A stretch of DNA of 64,000 nt from Diadophis punctatus similis (GCA_023053685.1 JALIGW010000010.1:9155012-9219011), one strand, 5' to 3'; numbered from the stretch's first letter, positions 11,486-23,191 are shown. Made by a program: numbers and translations. Notes: generated by a model from the sequence alone, not told the origin.

Positions 11486-11564
<79 letters not shown>
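11064..11564. repeat. Compound microsatellite (TA)n, (TG)n, (CATA)n
   Basis: About 500 bp of alternating (TA)n, (TG)n, (CATA)n and (TA)n blocks. The long open frames here are translations of repeats rich in Tyr, Ile, His and Thr. They are not genes. Confidence 0.97.
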
Positions 11565-11567
<3 letters not shown>

Positions 11568-12088
11568 GGGTGGGTTCCTAAATTTTTTACTACCACTCTG
11601 TGGGCGTGGCTTAATTTTGTGGGCATGGCTTAATTTTGTGGGCGTGGTTTGGCAGTCATGTGACTGGGTGGGAGCGGCTTGACGGTCATGTGACTGGGCA
11701 GGCAGGGCTTCATAGTCATGTGACTGGGCGGGTGTGGCTAAGTGGTCACGATCCTAGTTCCCCCTACGAGGATTCATGCATCTGGACCTTTTACAATCCC
11801 CCAAAGGATTAAAAGAAACCAGATTCCATACAGCTCTGAACCCTTAAGGCAAACCAAATACAAGTGGTCCTCGCTTAATGGCCGGTTGCTTAGCAAATGT
11901 TCAAATTTATGACTGACCTCCTCAGAGCTACTTGACCTGTTTTTTGAGTTTTGACAGCCTTATGCATGCACACATGTACGCACGCACGCACACATACACA
12001 TTTATGACCAGTTACAACATCCGTGATGTCACCAGCCGGTCGCTACTGGTGCTATAGAATGGACCGCACCGGTAGGAACCCACCACTG
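11565..12088. mobile_element. Non-autonomous hAT-like element
   Basis: Terminal inverted repeats caggggtgggttccta (11565-11580) and taggaacccaccactg (ending 12088) bound 524 bp. Both flanks are TA repeat, so an 8-bp atatatat duplication fits but is not diagnostic. Inside are three diverged copies of a unit of about 31 bp containing gtcatgtgactggg (11654-11740). There is no transposase. Confidence 0.75.
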
Positions 12089-12104
12089 ATATATATATAT
12101 ATAT

Positions 12105-12185
<81 letters not shown>

Positions 12186-12269
12186 CATATATACATGTAC
12201 ATGTACATGTACATGTACATATACATACATACATACATACATACATACATACATACATACATACATACA

Positions 12270-12358
<89 letters not shown>
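12089..12358. repeat. Compound microsatellite (TA)n, (ACATGT)n, (CATA)n
   Basis: Continues the TA array on the other side of the hAT element and includes about four copies of acatgt near 12194-12220 and a long (CATA)n block. The array probably pre-dates the hAT insertion. Confidence 0.97.
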
Positions 12359-12360
<2 letters not shown>

Positions 12361-12560
12361 CCCCCACCCTATCAGTTCACACCCCCACTGGCAGTTAAAA
12401 GGAAGAAACAGCTGCAATCACACATTGCTTCTAGAAGCACTAAGCTGAAGACACCAGCCTGATGATGACGAATGAGACTTCGTCGAAACATCGCCAAGAC
12501 ACTTCCAATTTCACCCGGGAGAAAACCCGAATAACCAAAGACCTACAAATCTATATCTAT
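12361..12560 (+). mobile_element. Penelope-like non-coding fragment (tentative)
   Basis: A unique-looking 200-bp stretch between microsatellites. It holds a hammerhead-like core (12444-12489), followed by cgccaagacacttccaattt. From memory this tail is a common squamate repeat. Hammerhead motifs are known in Penelope-like retroelements, hence the tentative assignment. No protein is encoded. Confidence 0.4.
12444..12489 (+). ncRNA. Hammerhead-ribozyme-like core (candidate)
   Basis: The order is gctg (12444-12447) pairing with cagc (12455-12458), ctgatga (12459-12465), a bulged t, stem gacgaa (12467-12472) with ttcgtc (12479-12484), then gaaac (12485-12489). This follows the hammerhead order stem I, CUGANGA, stem II, GAAA. 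Weak points are the bulged base before stem II and a cleavage-site side reading taa, without the expected U-H. Confidence 0.4.
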
Positions 12561-12562
12561 AT

Positions 12563-12710
12563 CAGGGGCGGGTCCCTAATTTTTTTACTACCATTCTGTG
12601 GGCGTGGCTTATTTTGTGGGTGTGGCTTGCCAGCCATGTGACCGGGTGGGCGTGGGCCTCGGGAGCTTGGCAGCAGCCGGAGAAGCAGGGGGGGCATTCC
12701 CCACCCACAA
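12563..12710 (+). mobile_element. 5' fragment of the same hAT-like family
   Basis: Starts with caggggcgggtccctaa and follows the 11565 element through the gtgggcgtggctt region and catgtgac motif. The right terminal repeat is missing. The end is approximate. Confidence 0.65.
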
Positions 12711-12790
12711 CACAGCCCCCCGCAGCAGGAGCAGCAAGACCGTCACAGTAGTCACAGTATCTGTTGCTTGGCGAGTTAGACAGCCAAGTT

Positions 12791-13916
12791 ATGCCTCGAA
12801 CCTGTTTAAATAAAGCAGATAGTTTCTGCTATATTTGCGGTGAAGTTACTTTTGCATCCCAAAAACGAAGGATCACAACTATGATTAAGAAAGCCTACAA
12901 CTTGTATTTCGGTTGCAAAATAGGAGACTAGGACAAAAACTGGGTGCCACACATATGCTGTAATTCATGTGGATCGAGACTTGTCCAATGGTTGAATGGG
13001 AATAAGCCTTCTATGCCTTTCGCAGTGCCAATGATTTGGAGAGAACCAACAGATCATGTCAGTAATTGTTATTTTTGTATGGTGCCTCCAATTGAGAAAG
13101 GTCTTACTAAGAAAAAAAAGTTGTTTGTGCAGTATCCAAACATTCCATCAGCAATACGTCCAGTACCTCATGGAGAAGGACTACCAATTCCAAAAGCACT
13201 TGAATCTTTCGTAGTTGAGTCCAGTGAGGAAGAACCTCAAGAAGCTTGTAGTGATGAACCAACAGCCTTACATGACCTGGATTATCTGCCATCCACATCC
13301 ACTGAACCGCACCTCATAACACAAATGGAATTGAATGACCTAATAAGAGATCTGGATCTTCTGAAGAACAAGGCAGAGGTTTTAGGTTCAAGACTAAAGC
13401 AGTGGAATCTCCTGGCAAGTGATGTTTGTTTTCATGTACCTGATAAGTAAATTTCCATTGCTTAGTGCTGCAAAAATAAATGAAGGAATTTTTGTTGGCC
13501 CACAGATCCGTGAACTTATTAACGATGATGAGTTTCTTTCTCTGTTGCATGGCAAGGAAAAGACTGCGTGGATAGCATTCATGTCAGTGACATCAAATTT
13601 TCTTGGAAACAATAAAGCAGCAAACTACAAGGAAGTGGTTGAAAAACTCATCCAGGCCTACAAAAATCTTGGTTGTAACATGTCCTTAAAAATTCATTTT
13701 CTACAATCTCATCTGAATTTCTTTCCATCAAATTGTGGAGCAGTGAGTGACGAGCATGAGGAGCACTTCCATCAAGACATTGCAGCTATGGGAAAAAGAT
13801 ATCAAGGTAAATGGAGCCCAACAATGCTTGCAGACTACTGTTGGACAATTGTAAGAGACAATCCTTTCCTTGAATTAAAAAAAAAAGTCAAGAGAAGCAA
13901 AAGGGACACAAACTGA
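12791..13916 (+). pseudogene. Uncharacterised repetitive-family protein, internally deleted
   Basis: ATG 12791 opens with a Cys-rich N-terminus: CYICGEVTF, then an in-frame TAG at 12929-12931, then WVPHICCNSCGSRLVQWLNG and a second zinc-like cluster CYFCMVPPI. A Ser/Glu-acidic linker and a conserved helix (ELNDLIRDLDLLKNKAEVLGSRLKQWNLL) follow. Near 13430-13455 the frame changes and about 200 residues of the family are missing. The C-terminus resumes with KINEGIFVGPQIRELI, NMSLKIHFLQSHLNFFP, GAVSDEHEEHFHQD and RYQGKWSPTMLADYCWT. I recognise this as a multi-copy protein of unknown function, common in arthropod and cnidarian genomes. The missing part would include its FIDSSK-type core. It may be a transposase, which is inference. 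Confidence 0.7.
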
Positions 13917-14262
13917 AGGCAAGAGTAATGAGAAATTTAAACTTTTGAACATTTTACACTTGTTTACTAATTTAGTTTTTCTTGATAAACATATACAATA
14001 GATTATTTCATGTATTCACTATTGTGAATATAATTCACTTAATTTTAATAAAAAATATACAGGTTTATATATACATATTAAGTTTTGGCGCATTATTTGC
14101 CTATTACCTGTAGTTCGAAAATATAAAATGTCGGTTGCATGAAAACTAGAGCCAACTAACAAATTTCATTATTATATTTGAATTCAGCATGTGAAATTCA
14201 TTAAGAAATGGCACATTTCATTTCTGAAACTAAAAAAAATTGAAAATGTGTAGAACAGTGAA
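13917..14262 (+). other. Probable 3' region of the 12791 element
   Basis: AT-rich sequence after the stop, ending near tgtgtagaacagtg. I believe this 3' tail travels with the same gene family, so it likely belongs to the mobile unit. No terminal inverted repeat was found. Confidence 0.35.
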
Positions 14263-16064
14263 TTAATACAATTTTCTTGTGTTCATAAAAAGTCTTGCCT
14301 AGCTTTTAAAATTCATCTTTATTACTCTGAAAAAGGGATTGTTACAAAGCAACTAATGCCATCCAGAGGCTCAATTCAATACTATCTTTTTTGCATAACG
14401 CTGCTCCCCCACTTAAAAAAAACCCAGAACAACCATTTTGCCAAAAGTATGAAGCCATATTGTTGTTATGTTTATGCACAGTTGCACTTTCATTTGTTCT
14501 ATGGACATTACTCTGATATTTTAGAAGAATCTATTTTGTCTGAGAAGAAGCAGTTTAAGTAGAGGCTTGGGAGATTATTAGAAAGAAAATTCATGCCTTA
14601 GGTAAGTGCATTAAATAGGATAGGGAGGGTTTGTTTTTTTGCTTAACGTTGTTTTCATGTCTTCTCATTAAGAGTTTGTTCTTAAAAAACCGCCAACATG
14701 TGCAGATGTCTATCTGACTCCCAAGTTTCCATTTGACTTTTGATAAATTGGCTAATCTGCTTGCTTTGTTGGAAGACAGTCCAATTCTGAAGCAAGTCAG
14801 ATCAGATTTGCTAGCAGACCCCTTGACATATGTTTTTTAACCTGCTTTTCTCTCTTAGCATGGGATTGTTACTAAATAAAGGCCCTGAAATTTATTTTCA
14901 TTCCTTGAATCAAATAATAGATCTTGCTGTCATGCTTCATCTCAATACAGCTTCAAAGCCTTCCATTTTTTAAAACGGAAAGTACTAAAGTATCTTTAGT
15001 TTGAAACCCTGTAAATTACATCTTACTTTCTTACCTCACCATGTAGCATATTAATGAGCATTTAGTTTATGACTGAAGCAGCATTTGCAAGACCCCAAGA
15101 CAACTTTATATTTAAAACAAATATGTTTCTAGTATAAAGCATGTAAAAAACATTTTTTCAGGTTTCTTAAAATTAGCAATCTGTCTGCCTGATAATCAAT
15201 CTGCTTCTCTTAACTATCTGAACATCACACTGAAGATGTTACAGAAAGACCCACAAATCTTTTTGAACTCACTGACAATTATTTCTATTTTTTCTCTTAG
15301 TTGCTTTTTCCTCCTCCACCCAACATACTTTTTGTACTGAATTTAGCTCTTGCTCCATCCTGGACTCTGGTTTTTAGTGAAAGCATTATTATTATTTTAG
15401 GATACCAATGCTTTTTATGTGTGCTTAAGAGGTCACCAGCATCGATTGATATTATGTTTTGATTACTAATATGCTATTTATCTCAAATAAGCAGTTTTAG
15501 ACAAGCCATCCATGGGAAGGAAGAAGAAAGAATTAAGTATCTAGAAAGCCTAACAGCCAAAGAAGCCTTAATATAATTTTCAAAGGGTCAAACTTGTAAG
15601 TTACAATAGGAAGATCCACTAGAACTGCTTCTTTGCTAAATTCTCTAACACAGATTGAGATCCTTTCATGGAATCCATGTACAGTAAAAAAAAAATCATC
15701 CCTGGGTTAGATCTACCTTCTGAAGACACAGCTGATGTTCTCTTCATATCTTCTACTCAAAAGGATGTTGTCCAAGAAAAAGAGAGAATCACAATATAAA
15801 TGAACTGATAGCACCAATGAGAACAATTTGAATTCTGTCATGGAGTGCCTTTTTGTGGTAAAAGATTCCTAGCAAGAGGTGATCTGCACTTCCTGAGAGA
15901 AAAATAAAAAGTAATGTGATCTGATCCAAACTACTTTAAAATGAGTACTATGGGGAAAGAATAAAACATTCTCAACACTAGTGTGATATAAAATACTGAG
16001 AACAGCAACTGGAGTGAATTTAGAATATGGAGTCCTTTAATAATAAGCATGGAAATACAGGAAG
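14263..16064. other. AT-rich intergenic sequence
   Basis: No gene, repeat family or RNA is recognisable. The frame at 14356-14562 has no known motif. The last bases lead into the left target duplication gtata (16065-16069). Confidence 0.5.
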
Positions 16065-16069
16065 GTATA

Positions 16070-16347
16070 TGTTAGATTGTGGGCAAGGATCACAGGAGAC
16101 AGACTTCAGAACAGCTCTTTATCAGCTCAATCAAGCAACCAGCAAAACATGGTCTGACAGCTAGCCCTTTTATAGAGGGCTGTCAGACACAACAACCAAT
16201 AGCGTTTGAGCATTCCAACACTGGACCTGGGTGGCAACATACAGTTCAGTTATAGTTCAACTAGAACATAACAACTTACATTTCAGTCAGAGTTCATCTA
16301 GACATAACAAAGTTAGGGTTCAGTTAGAGGTCACTCAGAACACAACA
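16070..16347 (-). repeat. Gypsy-B1 3' LTR
   Basis: On the plus strand it reads tgttagattg to acacaaca. A ctataaaa TATA box is visible on the minus strand near 16176. The adjoining tccctccccttct (16348-16360) is the polypurine tract on the minus strand. Confidence 0.93.
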
Positions 16348-18708
16348 TCCCTCCCCTTCTAGATGGAACAGTCTGACAGACGTAGTCGTGCAGGTAGGTG
16401 GGGCATTTGGGAACCTTCCCTGACCTGTGCAGCTCAGTCTTAGGTGAGGCAGCAGCCTGTTCGGACAGGTCTGCTGTCGCTCTTGGGTTGGAGCATGGTA
16501 GCTCCTGGAATGTATTGGGCGTGGCCTCTGCGACTGGTGGAACCGGTTCTAATTGAGAATGCCGCAGGACTTCAACTTCCTCAGGTAGGCCTTCTGAGAC
16601 ACTCGGGCTTGAGTTAGCTAGGGGAAGAACACAGGTGTTACCTTTTTGTGGTTTGTTAAATTCCCCTTTTACTCGGTTGCGTAGCTGATCTATGTGCCTC
16701 TTCCAGAGGTGTCCGTCCTGGAGGCGGACTTCATATGTTAGTGGACCCAAGATTGTTTCTATGACCCCAGGTAGCCACAGGGGGCCCTTGGCATAATTTT
16801 GGGTGAATACCGAATCTTCCAGGGAGAAGGCCCTGGTTTTTTGTGTGACCTCTGATTTTTGCCTTAATGGCGTAGTTTGGGTGTAAATGGTCCAGTACGG
16901 ATCTAAGCCTGCGCCCCCTGAGGAGTTCAGCCGGGCTGCGGCCAATGGTAGCACTTGGGGTTATGTGCTGTGTACTCAGAAATTTATCTATGCGGGCCTG
17001 CCAATCCCCTGGGCCTAGTCTACCTAATGCTTCCTTTGCTGACCTTACGAATCGTTCAGTCAGCCCATTGGTCGCCGGATGGAATGGGGAGGACAGGGCA
17101 TGGCGAATTCCCAGGTCAGCAAGGTACCCCTCGATATTGGTGGCCATACATTGGGGACCATTGTCCATTACAAGGACGTCCAGGAGGCCGTGTGTGGCAA
17201 AAAGGTGTCTGAGCACCTTAATAACCGCCTCAGCGGTGGTAGAACCCATTGGAAATATTTTGAGCCACTTTGAATAGGCATCAACAATTATTAAAAACAT
17301 TTGGCCGTGGCAGGGGCCTGTGAAATTAGCATGTAGCCACGACCAGGGGCTTTTTGGTTGTTCCCAGTCATGGACTGGTGCTTTGGGCGGAGCAGGCCAT
17401 GACTCTTGACAGGGTTTGCATAACCCAACCCAATTTTGGATTTCTGCATCCATATTTGGCCACCAAACGTACCCCCTAGCCAAGGCTTTCATCTGGACAA
17501 TCCCCAGATGGCCTTCATGTAAAGTCCTGAGTATTCCAGCTCGCAGGCTGGTTGGTATGACCACTCGGTCGCCCCAAAGGAGGCAACCCCCTTACTCTGA
17601 CAGTTCATGCTGTCTCTATTCATATGGTTTAAGGTCAGGCTTGACCAAGTCCTTCGGCCATCCCCTCCACACCCAGTTCAACACAGTTCTGAGTGAGGGG
17701 TCCTTGGCCGTGTGTTTAGCCACCTCAGCAGAAGTGACCAGTCCGGAATCAGCCAAGTCAATCAAAAGGACTGGAGCTTCCGGGACAATGTCCGTAAGGA
17801 GGTCGGGCAATGGGCACCTGCTCAAAGTGTCCGCATTGCCCATGTCTTTTCCTGGCCGATGTACCAGGCGATAGGAGTAGGCTGAGAGAAAGATAGTCCA
17901 CCGGCCGAAATGGGGGGATAGGGCAGCCGGAGTGGGGTGGTCCCCAGCAAGAAGCCCCAGAAGTGGCTTGTGGTCCGTAACCAAAACAAAATCCCTCCCA
18001 AACAAGTATTCGTGGAATTTTTTGACACCAGCAACTAAAGCCAAAGCCTCCCTGTCCAGCTGGCTGTAGCTCCACTCTGCACTGGACAGAGTCCTTGAGT
18101 AATAGGCCACAGGGGCCTCAGACCCATTTGGAAGCTTGTGGCTGAGCACAGCGCCGACTCCCAAAGGGAAAGTGTTGCACGCTAGGACCAATGTTGTTGT
18201 ATTGAATTAAGAAGCTGTCATTGGTTAGTAGTTGTTTGACAGCTGCGAAAGCTGATGCCTCCCTGGACCCCCATGTCCAAGGAATGTTTTTGGCCAGCAG
18301 CCTGTGGAGAGGCTTGGTTACGGTGGCTTTGTCTTTTATGAAAAGGCTGTAAAAATTTAGGAGCCCAAGGAAAGCTTGGAGCACTGTTTGTTTTTTTGGG
18401 GCAGGAGCCTCATGGATTGCCCTTAGCTTATTTTCTGTGGGGTGGATGCCTTGGCCGTCAACTTGGTACCCTAAAAATTCGACCTCAGGCACCCCCAACA
18501 CACATTTGCTGCATTTGGCTTTAAGCCCAGCAGCACGCATTTTTGACAGGACCATTCTAACTCGACAGCAGAGCTGGTCCTGGTCACAGGCAGAGATTAG
18601 GACATCATCAAAATATGGTACGACCCCGGGATGTTCTGCAACAGATTTTCCATTACACTCTGGAACAACCCTGGGGCTACTCTGACTCCAAACTGCAGCC
18701 TGTGACAT
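16331..18708 (-). pseudogene. Gypsy-B1 pol: RT 3' part, RNase H, integrase, tail
   Basis: After a break near 18710-18760 the RT continues with the catalytic YFDDVLISA and VEFLGYQVDGQGIHPT. RNase H follows in another frame (18191-17616) with SSAEWSYSQLDREALALV and LVTDHKPLLGLL. Integrase (17564-16731) has LHEGHLGIVQMKALA and CKPCQE, DAYSKW, MDNGPQ (usually SDNGPQ) and GLTERFV. A C-terminal tail in a further frame (16954-16331) ends CPTYLHDYVCQTVPSRRGG. Its last codons run through the polypurine tract, and the stop lies inside the LTR. The frame changes make the chain non-functional. Confidence 0.9.
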
Positions 18709-18760
18709 TTAAAAGCTCCCCTGTGAGTTACAATGGTCTGTGCTTCCGCAGTAGCGCCAT

Positions 18761-20434
18761 CTACTGGCAGCTACTGTACACCTGCGCAAGGTCTAGTTTA
18801 GCAAACAGGCATCCAGGACCTAGGGAGTGAAGTAGATGATGCACAATTGGCACCGGATAGGTGCTCTGCTGCAAAGCCTTATTGATAGTGCATTTGTAGT
18901 CGGCACAAATTCTAATACTGTCGTCCCCTTTAACTGGGGTCACTATGGGGGTCTCCCATTTAGCATGGTCAACCGACTCCAAAATGCCTTGTCTGATGAG
19001 CTTATCCAGCTCTTTGTCAATTTTGTCCCGTAGTGGGAGAGGGACCCGTCGAGGCTTAAGGCGAATGGGGGTGACATTAGGATCAAGGCTAAATGAAATA
19101 GGAGTCCCCACATACTTGCCCAAACCGTCACTGAAAACATCCTGGAATTCATCAAAAAGGTTGTCCAGGTTCGCGGCTCCAATGGCATTGATGCCTGTCA
19201 CCCCTAGGCCGAGCGATTCTAACCAATCGAGTCCTAGGAGGCTCGGAAGGCTGCCATTGACTATGGTGAGCTGGAGAGGTCCGTCGAAATTGTTGAATTT
19301 GACGTGGACCCAGGCTTTTCCAAGGACATGGATCCAGTTTCCCTGGTAGTCAGAGAGGCAGATTGAGGTTTCCTGCAGGTGGGTAGACCGGAGACTCGGA
19401 AGGGCGAGCTTGAGCATCTCCCCGGCGACAATAGACACTGCAGATCCGGTGTCGACCTCCATTTGAACCGGTGCTCCGTCGATGGAGATGGTGACCATGA
19501 TCTTCCTTTTGAAGGGGCAGCTGGCCCTGGCAACCCACATTTGGTTGGTTTCCAGCTGTCTGGCGAAAGCTCTCTGGCGCGGTCTTTGGTTTTTGCGCCA
19601 GAATCTATTTGACAATTTGCCTCTAGGGTTGTCCTGCGCATGCGTGTCTTTCGGAGGCAGAATGGCATGGCAAACTCGCACCAAATGTCCTCTCCTTTCA
19701 CACCGTTGGCAGATAACGTGCCTAAATCTGCATGATATCCTCGGGTGTCACCCCCCACAGCTGGCACAAGCAATCAGGAATTCTTTGGGAGGCAGAGGGC
19801 ACTTCTGGTTGGTGCGGCAGATCTCGTCATCGCTGCTTACAGGCTCCTCAACAGAGCCCTTGTGGACCGCAGAAAGAGGCTTAGTTTCCTTTTTAGAGGA
19901 GGCGAAGCGGTGCAGAGATTCGGCCACTTTGGTTGAGGACTCAGCGGCTCTGGCTTCATCCAGGGCTGTGGCCAGCGTGAGGTTGGGCCGAGCCAGGAGC
20001 CAGCATTGCAGGCGAATGTCCTGCACACCACAGATGAGCTGGTCAAGCAGGATGTCATCCAGGTCACAGAACTTGCAATGGCCAGAGGCTTTATGGAGGG
20101 CAGTGATGTAATGGTTGATTGTCTCGCCCTCCTGCTGCATCCGCTGGCAGAACTCATAGCGTCGGACAACCTTGGATGGGGTGGGTGCGTAGTGTGTCTT
20201 CAGCGTTGCCTGGAGTACCTGCCAGGACATGGTGTAGACTGGGGTTGGGTCAGACAACAATTATGCAGTGTCGAACACCTCTGGCCCGCAGTGACTCAGA
20301 AATAATGCTCTTTTTCTATTGTCAGCCAGCCCCAGCAGATCATTGGCTTCGAGGAAGCACTCGAAACGCCGCATGTAGGAGTCCCATTTTTCCCGGGCAG
20401 GGTGGAAAGGTGCCAGCAGGTGGAAGGTAGACAT
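18761..20434 (-). pseudogene. Gypsy-B1 gag-protease-RT start, two stops
   Basis: ATG at 20434 starts a single frame covering gag, protease and the first half of RT, interrupted by TAA at 20263-20261 and TGA at about 19747-19745. Gag shows FECFLEAN, LSHCGPEVFDTA and HYAPTPSKVVRRYEF. The zinc knuckle is CQRCERRGHLVRVC, preceded by a partner around CASCGG broken by the TGA. The protease keeps the normal active site VDTGSA and ends with SLLGLDWLESL. The RT begins PISFSLDPNVTPIRLKPR and reaches KLDLAQVY, where the frame breaks. One continuous frame suggests that gag and pol were translated as one polyprotein. Confidence 0.9.
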
Positions 20435-20531
20435 CCCGATGAGAGAAGGCAGACGTGGCTAGTGCTGCCTGGCTGGTTGCAGCACTTGAGGGCTAGTCTT
20501 CGTTCTCCTGGTCCCAAACCCTTGTCGGCAC

Positions 20532-20809
20532 TGTTAGATTGTGGGCAAGGATCAGAGGAGACAGACTTCAGAACAGCTCTTTATCAGCTCACTCAAGCAA
20601 CCAGCAAAACATGGTCTGACAGCTAGCCCTTTTATAGTGGGCTGTCAGACACAACAACCAATAGCATTTGAGCATTCCAACACTGGACCTGGGTGGCAAC
20701 ATACAGTTCAGTTATAGTTCAACTAGAACATAACAACTTACAGTTCAGTCAGAGTTCATCTAGACATAACAAGTTTAGGGTTCAGTTAGAGGTCACTCAG
20801 AACACAACA
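20532..20809 (-). repeat. Gypsy-B1 5' LTR
   Basis: The pair of the LTR at 16070-16347. Immediately inside it on the minus strand comes gtgccgacaagggtttggga, which does not start with TGG, so no primer tRNA is assigned. Confidence 0.93.
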
Positions 20810-20814
20810 GTATA

Positions 20815-22140
20815 GTTCAAGGTATATGATGCAAGTCTTTAAACATATCCCTAACCTGTTCTTTCAAGTCTCCTGATGGTAATTCATTATCTCTGAGTCG
20901 ATCCACCTTGCTGCTGGTAGTTGTCTTCTCTTCTTTACATTTTCCCCAGCATTAAAGCCTTTTCTAGAGAGATGTGTCTTTGCATTATGTGTCCAAAGTA
21001 GAATAAGTTCAGCCTGAAATTTATGTCTTCAGTGAAATATCTGGATTGATTTGTTCAATGATCCATCAGTTTGTTTTCTTGACTGTCTATGACTCTATGG
21101 TATTCTCAGGAGTCTTCTCCACCACCAAATTTTGAAAAGTTTCAACACTCTTCCTATCCTGCTTCTTCAAAGTCCAAGTTAGACTTCTACAGTGTGTCAT
21201 AGGAATATCATGGCTTGCACAGTTCTGATCATTTGAAAGCCTTCCTTGTTTTTCCATGTTTGTTTCCATCATCAATATCAGGATGTTGTTATAGTACTGA
21301 TTCTTGTCTCTTTAAATAGCACTTTGAAACACTTTCTTAAGTTCCTTTATGAGATTTTCTTTCTTGGCTTTGCCTTCTCTTCTTTTTTTCGCAATTTTCA
21401 TGGTTTGTTCTGACATTTACTTTGCTTTCTTCTCATTCTTCATTTTTGGCTGTCTCTTTTCACATTCATCTGCAATGACTTCATTAAGTTAATTTCCATA
21501 ATTCCCCGGGGTTCTCTATCAATGAAATTCAGGACTTCAAAGTGATTCCTGATGTTCTTCTTGAAAATCATTGATATATGTTCATGGTTCATATTGTGAA
21601 AACTGTCTTCCTCCTTTTTAGCTTAGCTTGGAACTTGTACATGAGCATTTTGTGATATGCTATTATTGAGCTCTTCCCCCTCCTTTTAGCAATAATATAG
21701 TCATGTGCGATAAATGTATACACTATCTGGTGATGTCCATGTATGAGATATTACTTTGGTTGTTTGAAGAAGAGGTTTCTATGAAGAAATCACTGGATAG
21801 CAAAAAATTGAAAAGTTAATCTCCAATTACGTTTTCCTCTTTAATGTCTCCAACCTTGGCATTCAAATCTCCAACATCCTGCTTGCACATTCCATCTATT
21901 TCAAATTGAACTTGATCACAGGCACTATCAACCTCCCCCTCTTCTGCATTAGTGGTTGCAGCCCAACCAAATTATTATATTAAAAGTTATCCATGAACTC
22001 TAATTGATATTATTCACTATTTATTGCATTGTAGCCAAGTATTGTTCTTGCAATAACTATTAAAGCAACACTGTTTATTCTTCATTTTTCATGCCCTGAG
22101 TATTAAGCAGTGTGATCTTTCAACTGAAAGTGTCCCATCT
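20815..22140 (-). mobile_element. Decayed RTE-type LINE: endonuclease and C-terminus
   Basis: Read on the minus strand, the right part (about 21560-21960) resembles an RTE endonuclease (NAKVGDIKEENVIGD), and the left part (about 20880-21020) resembles the ORF C-terminus (LFYFGHIMQRHISLEKALMLGK). Many stops occur. The RT between them is missing, as only about 500 bp separate the two. RTE-clade LINEs, including Bov-B, are common in squamates, but the exact family is not settled. Confidence 0.55.
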
Positions 22141-22880
22141 CAATTCATCTCATTTTCTTGATTGCTAAGATCAGTTTTTAGTTGTTTCATTTCATCTTTT
22201 AATCACTCACTGCCAGGACTTATATAGATAATAGATCAACAGAGTTGGAAGGGACCTTGTTTTTTTTTTATTTATTCAAAAAGTTTTAAAGTACAAAGTA
22301 CAAAAAATTTTCTTTTTTCTCCCCCCCTTCCCCCTTAACCCCAACCCACCCCCTTCCCTCCCCCCCCGGACTTCCCAGAGAAAGTACAGGGCATAATATT
22401 CAATAAAATAAATTTAAATTAAATTAAAACAAATTCTTAATTTCCACATTTTTTTGAAATCTTTAACTCCGAATTATTCAAAACTGTTCAAAACGTAATC
22501 AAAAGAAGGATAAAAATAATGAAAAATAAAGAAAATTAAGAAATTAAAAAGAAAAATAAACAAGTAAAAAGAAAGAGAAAACATTATATTAATCAAACAT
22601 CATACAATATCTCATACTATAATTTGCATCTCTAAACCTCTATCTTTTATATAATCTATATAATACTAATAATAATAGAAAAAATAAAAAAAATAAGAGA
22701 AGCAAAAGTAGACCTTTCCTCCCCCTTTCAATCAGTTACAACGCACAGCATTTCTTCAAAACAAAATAAAACTTAAGTAAATATTACATAAACAATAACT
22801 AAACATTAAATATTTATACCTAATCAAAATACCTAAATATTTAAGATATTCTATCAGATTGTTAATTCCCGTATTTTAAA

Positions 22881-23158
22881 AACTAACCCCTTATACCTCA
22901 AAGACCTTAAACTTAATCATAAAATCAAACACAATATTAATAACATAATATTACAATATATCAAAGTGTTAGCTTCAGAATATATAATATATATATTAAT
23001 AATAATTTAAAAAAGAGAATAAAAACTAACCCCTTATACCTCAAAAACCTTAAACTTGATCCTGAAGTCAATCACAATATTAATAATGTAATATTATAAT
23101 ATATCAAATTATTGGCTTCAGAATATATAATATATATATTAATAATAAAAATAATATA
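22881..23158 (-). repeat. 143-bp tandem duplication in HAL1-1
   Basis: Two diverged copies start at aactaaccccttatacctc, at 22881 and 23024, a period of 143 bp, in the 3' region of HAL1-1. Confidence 0.85.
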
Positions 23159-23191
23159 TATATAAAATAATAAAATAAAAAGAGAACTACA

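Larger units (their letters stand above)
16070..20809 (-). mobile_element. Gypsy-B1: complete but defective Ty3/Gypsy element
   Basis: A 4740-bp element with two 278-bp LTRs and the target duplication gtata (16065-16069 and 20810-20814). On the minus strand it runs gag, protease, RT, RNase H, integrase, tail and polypurine tract. The LTRs differ at about six of 278 positions, roughly 2%. A second copy of the family lies at 59996-61658. The most similar element here is Gypsy-A, with the same domain order and shared motifs. Confidence 0.94.

Noticed and set aside
11023..11682. Long open frames in all phases rich in Tyr, Ile, His, Thr, Cys and Val
   Set aside because: They are translations of (TA)n, (TG)n and (CATA)n repeats. 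The same holds for 12012-12448.
20505..20531. Possible primer-binding site of Gypsy-B1
   Set aside because: The sequence after the LTR does not begin with TGG and fits no tRNA 3' end I can recall.
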